Part shown: in pieces, positions 53,986 to 60,203 of the stretch | Numbering within the stretch: position 1 is the first letter of the stretch | Layout of the letters: each line of letters opens with the position of its first letter | Assembly: GCA_944348085.1 (NCBI GenBank) | Contig: CALVMU010000005.1 | Coordinates: 1 to 60,203 of the forward strand | DNA: 60,203 nt | Origin: an uncultured Clostridia bacterium | Lineage (GTDB): Bacteria > Bacillota > Clostridia > Christensenellales > UBA1242 | Direction: 5' to 3' | Position numbers and translations under genes: made by a program | Notes under the pieces: generated by a model | Database searches by the model: none | What the model was told of the DNA's origin: nothing | The model's input: the letters and a program-made list of their open reading frames with translations, nothing else

Positions 53986-54015
53986 ATTATATAAGAACTT
54001 ACCTTGTCATGTCAA
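53986..54015 (-). promoter_or_regulatory. secDF promoter
   Basis: TTGACA (54015-54010), 18-bp spacer, TATAAT (53991-53986) on the minus strand. Confidence 0.7.
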
Positions 54016-54028
54016 TTGATTTTGACTT

Positions 54029-54445
54029 TTAGTTTGTAGATTTTTTCAAATTTACGCAAATAATTCCGCAAATTGCTCCCATTACAGCGCCAAAGAGAAT
54101 GTCAGTAAGAAAAGTAAGGTCAAAGGCAAACACTCCACCAAGGATTGAGAAGATGACAAAGGCAACGATTGTGTAGATAAAACCTATCAAAAGTCCGCTA
54201 ACAAGCCCAAGTTCTTTGCTTTTTCGAAGCCCAACAAAAACGCCTATAAGGATTGAAAGACCTTTGATCACTTGATTGACAGGCTTGATTGTGCTTTCAG
54301 GAATGTTTGTAAACTTAAGCAAAAACGCAAAAAGCAGAACCAGCACAAGCGAAACGCAAACAGCCACAAGCGCACCTTTCGCAACAGAGAAAACAAAGGC
54401 ATTTTTCGGCATTTTTATCGAACTTTTTTTTGCTTTCAATTTCAT
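54029..54445 (-). CDS. TIGR04086-family (YrzE-like) membrane protein
   Basis: 138 residues with four transmembrane helices (about 20-45, 58-75, 82-107 and 110-132) after a basic N-terminus, and Gly-rich segments LSILIGVFVGLRKSKELGLVSGLLIGFIY typical of this Firmicutes family, which often lies beside yajC/secDF. Function unknown. Confidence 0.8.
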   Translation of the reverse strand: MKLKAKKSSIKMPKNAFVFSVAKGALVAVCVSLVLVLLFAFLLKFTNIPESTIKPVNQVIKGLSILIGVFVGLRKSKELGLVSGLLIGFIYTIVAFVIFSILGGVFAFDLTFLTDILFGAVMGAICGIICVNLKKSTN

Positions 54446-54504
54446 GATTGACTCCTTTTGAAAAAAATATACTCTTTTTTCTAGAGTATGTTATGTTTAG
54501 AGAA

Positions 54505-54537
54505 TAAAAAAAATGACAGTGAACACTTATCACTGCC
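54505..54537 (-). terminator. Terminator overlapping the end of the 54530 gene
   Basis: GGCAGTGA and TCACTGTC pair around TAAGTGT on the minus strand, followed by ATTTTTTTT. The stop codon lies in the stem. Confidence 0.75.
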
Positions 54538-55294
54538 ATTCAAGTTTTTCATAACTACCATTCTTTATTGAATCCATCACGATGTCAGGCGCAAGAAAAT
54601 ATTCCAGCAAGCTGAAAACTGTTTTAGAAAGAACTGGCAAATCTGCTTTCAACCTGTCATAATCAATGTGAGAAAGCATTTTAAAGTTAAAAAGATTTTT
54701 GTATAACTTCTCATCCATAACAAAGCCATGAGAGCCGTCAAACACTTTGCGCTCTCCATGGAATTTGAAAACGCAAATTGAATGAAGATAGCCTTTTGCG
54801 CCTTGCAAAGTTTCTTCTTGACGATTGTAAAATCCTGTTTGGATTTGAGGCTTAAATTCAGAAAGTTTATTCGTAAACAAATAAGCCGCCAGATGACATC
54901 GTTGATTTTTGACATAGATGCTTGGGTCTATAAGCTTTTTTGGGTCAGCAAAAAGCCCCTCTCCAAATTCACAAGAAAGAAGATGTTGACATTTTTGATG
55001 ATTAAGGCTTACATTTACTGGATTTTTTATCAGTCTCAGCCTATCAAACTGAGTTAAAGCATCAGATGGAATCATTTTGATTGAAGATTTTTTCAAAATT
55101 GGACTTTTTAAATCAATTGAATTTATAGATTTCAAAAATCTGACAATTTCATATTTTAAAGAAGGCACATCTTGCTCTTCATATTCTTCTGTAAGTTTTG
55201 GTTCAAGCTCATTTCTTTCGTCTAAAAAAGCTCGCACATCAGAAATTGTGCAATTTGTCAAATCAATGTCGTTTGTGTTTTCGTCGTAAAACAT
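54530..55294 (-). CDS. Predicted C-H-D thiol-fold protein (transglutaminase-like), function unknown
   Basis: 254 residues, no confident family. Cys in NQRCHLAAYLF (about residue 133), His in GYLHSICVF (about 169) and Asp in KVFDGSHGF (about 181) are spaced as in papain/transglutaminase-like catalytic triads. Upstream helices and a conserved-looking QHLLSCEFGEGLFADPKKLI precede the domain. No signal peptide, so it should be cytoplasmic. It lies between yajC and the TIGR04086 gene on the same strand. The enzymatic call is inference from residue spacing. Confidence 0.55.
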   Translation of the reverse strand: MFYDENTNDIDLTNCTISDVRAFLDERNELEPKLTEEYEEQDVPSLKYEIVRFLKSINSIDLKSPILKKSSIKMIPSDALTQFDRLRLIKNPVNVSLNHQKCQHLLSCEFGEGLFADPKKLIDPSIYVKNQRCHLAAYLFTNKLSEFKPQIQTGFYNRQEETLQGAKGYLHSICVFKFHGERKVFDGSHGFVMDEKLYKNLFNFKMLSHIDYDRLKADLPVLSKTVFSLLEYFLAPDIVMDSIKNGSYEKLEWQ

Positions 55295-55353
55295 ATTTTT
55301 TCCTCAAGTGTTATTTTAAGCAACTTGCGCCCTTTTGTCAAGATAGAATCAAA

Positions 55354-55380
55354 CAAAAAGGAAAGCTTATTTGCTTTCCT
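55354..55380 (-). terminator. Terminator after yajC
   Basis: GGAAAGC and GCTTTCC around AAATAA (containing the stop) on the minus strand, followed by five T. Confidence 0.8.
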
Positions 55381-55894
55381 CTTTTTTCTCTTTAGCTTTT
55401 TCTTCTTTTTTCTTAGGCTCTATCTTTTTTGCTTCGCTCTTTTTGACCTTAGGTTCTTCCTTTTTCTCATCAACTTTAGCCTCAACAGCCTTTACCTCGT
55501 CTGTTTTAGCCTCAGTCTTAACCTCAGCAGTCTCAGCCTTTTCAGCTTTTTTGACATCTTTTTTGCTTACCTTTTTTTCTTCCTTCTTTTGATCGATAGG
55601 CTCAAGATTGCTGTTTAAAATTGCATAAATTGCGTAAGCATCAATTGCCATATACCCCTTGTTTTTGCCAGAGCCAGTTTCAAGAGTCACAATTTTTCTC
55701 TCACCTTCTTGAACAAGATCAACAATCGTTCCGACAACGCCACTTGTTGTCATAACTTTGTCGCCACGCTTGAGAGAATTTGTTTGCTCGTCAAGTTTTT
55801 GTCTTTCCTTTTTGTTTCTTGAGGTTGTTAAAATTGGATAAGCAATCACGAGAAGCACGATAACGACAATTAAGATAATTTGAGAAACATCCAT
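55367..55894 (-). CDS. yajC: Preprotein translocase subunit YajC with a long charged tail
   Basis: SecDF-YajC accessory subunit. Residues 1-22 form one transmembrane helix, followed by YPILTTSRNKKERQKLDEQTNSLKRGDKVMTTSGVVGTIVDL, the family core. The protein is 175 residues instead of about 90-110 because of a C-terminal Lys/Glu/Ala-rich tail of about 75 residues. Its ribosome-binding site overlaps the stop of the 23-residue peptide gene. Confidence 0.93.
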   Translation of the reverse strand: MDVSQIILIVVIVLLVIAYPILTTSRNKKERQKLDEQTNSLKRGDKVMTTSGVVGTIVDLVQEGERKIVTLETGSGKNKGYMAIDAYAIYAILNSNLEPIDQKKEEKKVSKKDVKKAEKAETAEVKTEAKTDEVKAVEAKVDEKKEEPKVKKSEAKKIEPKKKEEKAKEKKEESK

Positions 55895-55904
55895 AAAAAT
55901 CCTC

Positions 55905-55976
55905 CTATTTCATAAACACGAAAATAAACATAAACACAACGAATATAACAAGTAATGCTAGAAAAACACCATTCAT
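55905..55976 (-). CDS. 23-residue hydrophobic peptide upstream of yajC
   Basis: ATG 55976 has a strong AAGGAGG 8 bases upstream and the frame ends with TAG at 55905, which overlaps the yajC ribosome-binding site. The peptide (MNGVFLALLVIFVVFMFIFV + FMK) is a single membrane helix with almost no polar residues. The strong site and tight coupling to yajC make it a likely real small membrane protein, either a Sec-linked subunit or a leader peptide controlling yajC. Conservation has not been checked. Confidence 0.65.
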   Translation of the reverse strand: MNGVFLALLVIFVVFMFIFVFMK

Positions 55977-56030
55977 AATCGTTTCCTCCTTAGTTTAGCA
56001 TAATTATATTCATTTTGCAAACAATTTCAA

Positions 56031-57770
56031 CTAGATTTTTTTAGAATTTATTTCATTTTTCAGTCTTTCGATAAAATCTTGCAAAATTAGACCTGATTTA
56101 TTTTCGTTTCCACGGCCTCTGATTGAGATTGTTTTGTTTTGTTCTTCTTCATCGCCAACAATGATAAGATATGGAACTTTCATAGAAAGAGCCTCTCTTA
56201 TTTTGTAGCCAATTTTTTCATTTCTTGTGTCAACTTCTGCTCTAAAGCCAAGGTCAAAAAGTTGATTTCTTATTTGCTCGGCATAGTCATTGTTGCGTTC
56301 AGTCAGCGCAAGCACTCTCACTTGCTCAGGCGCAAGCCAAAGAGGAAATGCTCCTGCAAAATGTTCAATAAGAACGCCCATCATTCGCTCGATTGAACCA
56401 TAGATAACTCGGTGTATCATGATTGGTCTATGTTTTTCGCCGTCATCGCCTGTGTATTCAAGGTCAAAGCGTTGTGGAAGTTGGAAGTCGAGCTGAATTG
56501 TTCCACATTGCCAAGTTCTGCCAATTGCATCAGTCAAGTGGAAGTCAATTTTTGGGCCATAGAAGGCTCCGTCACCCTCATTGATGACATAATCTTTGCC
56601 AATTTCGTCAAGCGCGTCTTTAAGACCTTGAGTTGCAACTTCCCAATCCTCATCAGAACCGATGCTGTTTTCAGGACGAGTTGAAAGCTCAACATGATAG
56701 TTGAAATTGAAAACGCTGTAAACCTCGTCAATAAGAGCAACAACATTTTTGATTTCATCTTTGATTTGGGCTGGTGTCATAAAGATGTGTGCATCGTCTT
56801 GAGTGAAGGAGCGAACGCGCAAAAGTCCGCCAAGCTCGCCAGACTTTTCATGTCTGTGCACAAGACCAAGCTCGCCAAGTCTGAGTGGAAGGTCGCGATA
56901 TGAGTGAGGCTCACTCTTATAAACCAAAACTCCGCCTGGGCAGTTCATAGGTTTGATGGCAAAGTCTGTTTCATCAATCACTGTTGTATACATGTTTGCT
57001 TTATAGTGATCCCAGTGTCCAGAAGTCTCCCAAAGATGACGAGAAAGCATGATTGGTGTTTGAATTTCTTTATAACCAGCCTTTCTATGAATTTCACGCC
57101 AATAGTCTGTCAAAATGTTTTTGACAATCATTCCGTTTGGAAGATAGAAAGGAAAGCCAGGCCCTTCTGGTGAAATCATAAAGAGTTTAAGCTCTCGTCC
57201 AAGCTTGCGGTGGTCTCTTTTCTTTGCCTCTTCAAGCATTGCGATATGGTCAGCAAGTTCTTTCTTTGTTTTGAAAGCATAGCAATAAACGCGTTGAAGC
57301 ATTTTGTTTTTCTCGTCTCCTCTCCAGTATGCGCCGTTTACGCTGTGAATTTTAAATCCATAGTTTTGAAGTCTTCTTGTGCTGTCCACATGAGGTCCGC
57401 GACAAAGGTCAAAGAAGTCGTCACCTGTGTAATAGATTGAAACCTCTTCGCCGTCAGGAAGTTCGTTAATAATCTCAGTTTTATATTCGTTTCCAGCAAA
57501 AAGTTTGAGAGCTTTTTCTTTTGAAACAACTTCTCTTCTAAACTCTTCCCCTCTGTTTATAATCTCTTGCATTTTCTTTTCAATAGCTTTAAATTCGTCA
57601 GGTGTGATTGAATGGTCGAGGTCGATATCATAATAAAATCCGTCTTCGATTGCAGGCCCTATTGTCAGTTTTGTGCTTGGATAAAGCTGAACAAGTGCTT
57701 TTGCCAGCACATGAGCAAGAGAGTGTCTTGCTTTTTCAAGTTCTTTGTCTTCCATTTTTTTAATTTCCAT
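56031..57770 (-). CDS. thrS: Threonyl-tRNA synthetase lacking the TGS domain
   Basis: 579 residues, about 60 shorter than B. subtilis ThrS. It begins directly at the editing domain (HSLAHVLAKALVQLYP, YYDIDLDHSI), while the N-terminal TGS domain is absent; the upstream T-box terminator leaves no room for a longer start. The catalytic core has motif 2 (GLVHRHEKSGELGGLLRVRSFTQDDAHIF), zinc ligands (Cys in NCPGGVLVYKS, His in IMIHRVIYGSIERMMGVL) and the anticodon-binding domain. GGAGG precedes the ATG. Confidence 0.96.
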   Translation of the reverse strand: MEIKKMEDKELEKARHSLAHVLAKALVQLYPSTKLTIGPAIEDGFYYDIDLDHSITPDEFKAIEKKMQEIINRGEEFRREVVSKEKALKLFAGNEYKTEIINELPDGEEVSIYYTGDDFFDLCRGPHVDSTRRLQNYGFKIHSVNGAYWRGDEKNKMLQRVYCYAFKTKKELADHIAMLEEAKKRDHRKLGRELKLFMISPEGPGFPFYLPNGMIVKNILTDYWREIHRKAGYKEIQTPIMLSRHLWETSGHWDHYKANMYTTVIDETDFAIKPMNCPGGVLVYKSEPHSYRDLPLRLGELGLVHRHEKSGELGGLLRVRSFTQDDAHIFMTPAQIKDEIKNVVALIDEVYSVFNFNYHVELSTRPENSIGSDEDWEVATQGLKDALDEIGKDYVINEGDGAFYGPKIDFHLTDAIGRTWQCGTIQLDFQLPQRFDLEYTGDDGEKHRPIMIHRVIYGSIERMMGVLIEHFAGAFPLWLAPEQVRVLALTERNNDYAEQIRNQLFDLGFRAEVDTRNEKIGYKIREALSMKVPYLIIVGDEEEQNKTISIRGRGNENKSGLILQDFIERLKNEINSKKI

Positions 57771-57784
57771 GTTTTCCTCCTTTC

Positions 57785-57997
57785 TTGACGCTTAAAATAA
57801 AAAAGCGCCCTTAAAAACTTAAGGACGATTTGTAAAATCAAACCGCGGTTCCACCTTAATTGCAAAATGCCACTCGAGTTTTGTTCTTATCATCACAAAA
57901 AGTGGTTTCGTTTTTCATCTAGCTTAGGTTTTTCACCGACCAACCTTTCTCTGTGCGCATCAAATCAAACTACTTGTCTTTCTGCTCCAAGTTTCAT
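57785..57997 (-). promoter_or_regulatory. T-box riboswitch controlling thrS
   Basis: The conserved T-box AAGGTGGAACCGCGG is at 57857-57843 on the minus strand. Downstream, CGTCCTTAA/TTAAGGGCG followed by six T is the terminator that competes with the antiterminator. Stem I lies at about 57990-57890 and includes the AGTA-type kink region; near its 3' side the bases GAAACCACT contain ACC, a threonine codon suitable as the specifier. Uncharged tRNA-Thr should therefore switch thrS on. Confidence 0.92.
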
Positions 57998-58001
57998 CTT
58001 T

Positions 58002-58030
58002 ATTATATTCTCAAAAACAATCAAAGTCAA
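58002..58030 (-). promoter_or_regulatory. thrS T-box promoter
   Basis: TTGACT (58030-58025), 17-bp spacer, TATAAT (58007-58002) on the minus strand, just upstream of the T-box leader. Confidence 0.75.
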
Positions 58031-58081
58031 TCGTTTTTGTCAATTTTTTTGAAAATATTGTTCTGAAATTTAAAGAAAAAT

Positions 58082-58843
58082 TTAGATTTTGCCAAGATGT
58101 TTTATTATGCTATGTTTTTTATCGGTTATGCGCTCTTCAAAAAGCCTATGCAAAAGATTGATTGCCTGGCTGTCTTCATCAAAATATAGGTTTATCTTTT
58201 GAGGCGAAAGGTCAATAATGGAAGAGACCAAACTTTCTTCAGAGAAAACCCTGTTTTGATATAGTTTGTCTGACACCAAAATTTGATAGCTCAAATCTTC
58301 ACTCTGATAAATTGAAATTTCTTCTTCACAAATTTCAAGGTTATCAACTAAAAATTTCAAAAGGTCGATAAAGCTTTCGGTAGAGGTCAGATATTCACGA
58401 TTTTCATTAGCAAGTGTGACAAGCTCTGCCCATTTGGCTTTTAGCGTAGACAGCTTGAACTGATAAAAACTTTCCAAAAACAAATCTTTTTCAAGCTTAA
58501 GCGCCTTTCGCACAAGATAGCGGTCAGTTTCTTTATCAAAATTGAGAAGTGCCTTTTTAAACGCATTCATGCCTAGTGGGTCTTGAGTTGGCAAAAAAAG
58601 ATTGCTGTCTAAAAAGCTTGACTTAAAAACAGTGCAGATGACCTCAATTATACAATTTGTCAGATAGGATTGCGTTTTTTCTTTGTCCTGTTCTTTGACG
58701 GCGATAAGAATTGAAATGTAGCCACCTTCTTCCACCGAGGTGACAACGCCATGCCATTTTGCACAAACGGCAGAAATGTTGTTGTGAATAAACTTTGCAA
58801 GTTCAAAGTTTTCAGTTTTAAGATTGAGCGAAAATTCCCACAT
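58082..58843 (-). CDS. ytxC: YtxC-like sporulation-associated protein
   Basis: 253 residues from ATG 58843 (AAAGGGG five bases upstream); the upstream Met would overlap this site. All-helical, with GMNAFKKALLNFDKETDRYLVRKALKLEKDLFLESFYQFKLSTLKAKWAELVTLANENREYL as in YtxC. In Bacillus ytxC also lies directly upstream of thrS. Its role is not established; it is linked to spore-formers by distribution. Confidence 0.82.
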   Translation of the reverse strand: MWEFSLNLKTENFELAKFIHNNISAVCAKWHGVVTSVEEGGYISILIAVKEQDKEKTQSYLTNCIIEVICTVFKSSFLDSNLFLPTQDPLGMNAFKKALLNFDKETDRYLVRKALKLEKDLFLESFYQFKLSTLKAKWAELVTLANENREYLTSTESFIDLLKFLVDNLEICEEEISIYQSEDLSYQILVSDKLYQNRVFSEESLVSSIIDLSPQKINLYFDEDSQAINLLHRLFEERITDKKHSIIKHLGKI

Positions 58844-58920
58844 AGTAACCCCTTTCAAAACATATTCTATGCAAGGAAAGAAAAAATACTCAAAAAAAAG
58901 TTAGTTTTGCCGTAAATAAT

Positions 58921-58949
58921 TTGACAAAAAAAACAAAATAATCAATAAT
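58921..58949 (+). promoter_or_regulatory. Lipoprotein promoter, predicted leaderless start
   Basis: TTGACA (58921-58926), 17-bp spacer, AATAAT (58944-58949). The ATG at 58956 follows after 6 bases, as at ruvC and the recombinase. Confidence 0.55.
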
Positions 58950-58955
58950 AGAAGT

Positions 58956-59750
58956 ATGAAAAAAAGTGAAAGAACGAAAAAAGGATTGAAAGTTTTGTTT
59001 AGCGCGCTTATTTTTGCGCCTATGATTTTTCTTGCCTCTTGCGGTATAACGCAGTATTACACCATCACAACAATTTCATCAAGCGAAGCAACAATTGGTC
59101 AAGCCTCTGGTGGAAGCGATGTGGCAAAAGCAGAAGGCACAGCTGTCACTTTGACTGCAACAGAGCTGGCACCTGAGACCAATCCTTTTATTTGCTGGAT
59201 AAAAGACAACAGCAAAATTGTTTCTTTTGAAAGAGTTTATTCAACAACCTATTCGGCTGAGACTGAAGGCAACTATACAGCCCTTTTTGAAAAATCTCGC
59301 CTTAGCGCCATGAGATATGCAACGATCACCGACATAACTGTTACAGACCAAAATGGCGCAAACATAAACGGAAACATTCAAATTCAATATGCCTACTCAA
59401 CCTCATCATCGGTTTGGCACTCACTTGAAAACCTTGCGCTTGAAAATGGCAGCGCAGAGACAGACAAAACAAACCTAGTTTATTTCGGAAGCGCCAGCGG
59501 ACAAAGCACCCAATCTGTTTTTATCTTTAATGCGATTTTGGAGCAGGCTGCAGGACAATCAACCACAACATATACCGTTGCTTTTAACAACCGCCTTATT
59601 GATGCAACACCTGGCGAAAATCAAGTCACTTTCAACGAAAATGGACAGTGCACTTTGACAGCATCTGCAAGCAACAATTCGGGCGGAACAATAACAATTT
59701 CAATCACACTTTCAAAAATAAATTCTGCGCTATATCAAACTGAAGCTTAA
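58956..59750 (+). CDS. Lipoprotein with an InlB-type beta repeat
   Basis: 264 residues with a lipoprotein signal: basic N-terminus, hydrophobic stretch and lipobox LASC (Cys29). Residues about 35-110 have the divergent InlB B-repeat/Flg_new pattern (GTAVTLTATELAP...FICWIKDNSKIVSFERVYSTTYSAETEGNYTALFE), followed by a Ser/Thr/Asn-rich beta region. Likely surface-exposed and membrane-anchored; ligand unknown. It has no clear ribosome-binding site, and the predicted transcript begins at the ATG. Confidence 0.8.
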   Translation: MKKSERTKKGLKVLFSALIFAPMIFLASCGITQYYTITTISSSEATIGQASGGSDVAKAEGTAVTLTATELAPETNPFICWIKDNSKIVSFERVYSTTYSAETEGNYTALFEKSRLSAMRYATITDITVTDQNGANINGNIQIQYAYSTSSSVWHSLENLALENGSAETDKTNLVYFGSASGQSTQSVFIFNAILEQAAGQSTTTYTVAFNNRLIDATPGENQVTFNENGQCTLTASASNNSGGTITISITLSKINSALYQTEA

Positions 59751-59818
59751 TTAAAAATTGGCATATTTTAAAAAATGAAATTGACAAAACGCCGACACTT
59801 AATTTTCTCTTTGAGCAT

Positions 59819-59853
59819 AAAAAAAGAAGACAGCATTCTGTCTTCTTTTTTTT
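59819..59853. terminator. Bidirectional terminator between the lipoprotein and the 43-residue gene
   Basis: AAAAAGAAGACAG (59821-59833) pairs with CTGTCTTCTTTTT (59838-59850) around CATT. The A and T tracts let it serve both convergent genes. Confidence 0.85.
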
Positions 59854-59867
59854 GGTTGAAAACTAGC

Positions 59868-59999
59868 TTATTTGCAGTTTTTTGCTTCTGATGAAGATCT
59901 TGAACTGCTCGACTTAGCCTCAGTTGCGCCTTCTACATTTTTTCTAGAAGCTTTTGCGCTCTTAGAAGACTTGTTCATTTTGGAATTCTTACCAAACAT
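59868..59999 (-). CDS. 43-residue Ser/Lys-rich small protein
   Basis: ATG 59999 has a perfect AGGAGGTG 7 bases upstream and the frame closes with TAA at 59868. The product begins MFGKNSKMNKSSKSAKASRK and ends SSSRSSSEAKNCK: basic, no hydrophobic core, one Cys near the end. A promoter-like TTGTGC-18-TATAAT (about 60085-60110, minus) and a CAAGGA/TCCTTG hairpin precede it. The excellent site and a terminator make it a likely real gene; function unknown. It could be a spore-associated basic protein or a precursor peptide. Confidence 0.7.
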   Translation of the reverse strand: MFGKNSKMNKSSKSAKASRKNVEGATEAKSSSSRSSSEAKNCK

Positions 60000-60128
60000 A
60001 GTTTTCACCTCCTGTTTATTCAAGGACTTGTTTCATCCTTGTAGTTCTAGTTTGCCCCTGAGTGCTTTAAAATATACATGATTATATAAGAAAATATGGA
60101 AAAAGCACAAAAAAATAAAGAAGCGTTT

Positions 60129-60202
60129 GATGTTGTTTGATTAAAACGGACAACAAATAAAAAAGAGAGAACATGTTAGATTTTGTAGTCTAATATGTTC
60201 TT
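60129..60202. repeat. 74-bp terminal inverted repeat, right copy
   Basis: Exact reverse complement of positions 1-74, including the hairpin with T tract (here terminating minus-strand transcription). Beyond the repeat the two ends differ, so the boundary at 74 bp is sharp on the inner side; the outer side is not visible. Confidence 0.9.
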
Positions 60203-60203
60203 T

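Overview
The window is one AT-rich stretch of a spore-forming Firmicutes genome, most likely an uncultured Clostridia. Evidence: a complete spoIIIAA-AH operon plus spoIVB and ytxC; the Firmicutes gene strings ahrC/argR-recN, rseP-polC site-rimP-nusA-ylxR-ylxQ-infB-rbfA-nrnA-truB and rpsB-tsf-frr-uppS-cdsA; a RuvC resolvase (typical of Clostridia, absent from most Bacilli); and a T-box leader ahead of thrS. I cannot name the genus. The sequence starts and ends with the same 74 bp in opposite orientation, so it probably is a whole contig that stops in a repeat.

Layout. 1-12 kb, mostly plus strand: argR-recN, ruvCAB-queA-tgt, rny, a convergent tyrosine recombinase, serS. 12-16.5 kb is an accessory patch: a possible degenerate nucleotidyltransferase, a YgjP-like metallopeptidase, and a PadR-type winged helix fused through a long linker to membrane helices. 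16.7-58.8 kb is nearly all minus strand: spoIVB, an orphan gene with an internal start, yebC, infC-rpmI-rplT-trmH, a small membrane protein, xseA-proS-xseB, nusB and an Asp23-like gene, spoIIIAA-AH, efp, an AP-endonuclease-like TIM barrel, the translation/transcription block truB to rimP, a PolC-derived protein without polymerase, rseP-cdsA-uppS-frr, a very large orphan helical protein, tsf-rpsB, secDF, a TIGR04086 membrane protein, a predicted C-H-D thiol-fold protein, yajC with an unannotated 23-residue peptide, thrS and ytxC. The last 1.3 kb has a lipoprotein gene (+) and a 43-residue Ser/Lys-rich protein (-).

How the genes work together: the core is information processing (ribosome biogenesis, initiation and elongation factors, tRNA modification, aminoacyl-tRNA synthetases), DNA repair and recombination (RecN, RuvABC, ExoVII, NrnA), envelope biogenesis and secretion (UppS, CdsA, RseP, SecDF, YajC), and the SpoIIIA/SpoIVB engulfment-stage sporulation machinery.

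The most unusual signals are: (1) three intergenic cloverleaf elements (after recN, rny and serS), each with a closing stem and three internal hairpins but unrelated sequence; (2) a dispersed ~33-bp DNA motif with six copies, two of them inside conserved coding sequence; (3) three genes whose ATG lies exactly 6 nt after the -10 box, predicting leaderless mRNAs; (4) a polC locus reduced to N-terminal, OB and exonuclease regions; (5) several lineage-specific proteins, including a 927-residue protein with mTERF-like repeats. All functional statements come from reading motifs and gene order; no database search was run.
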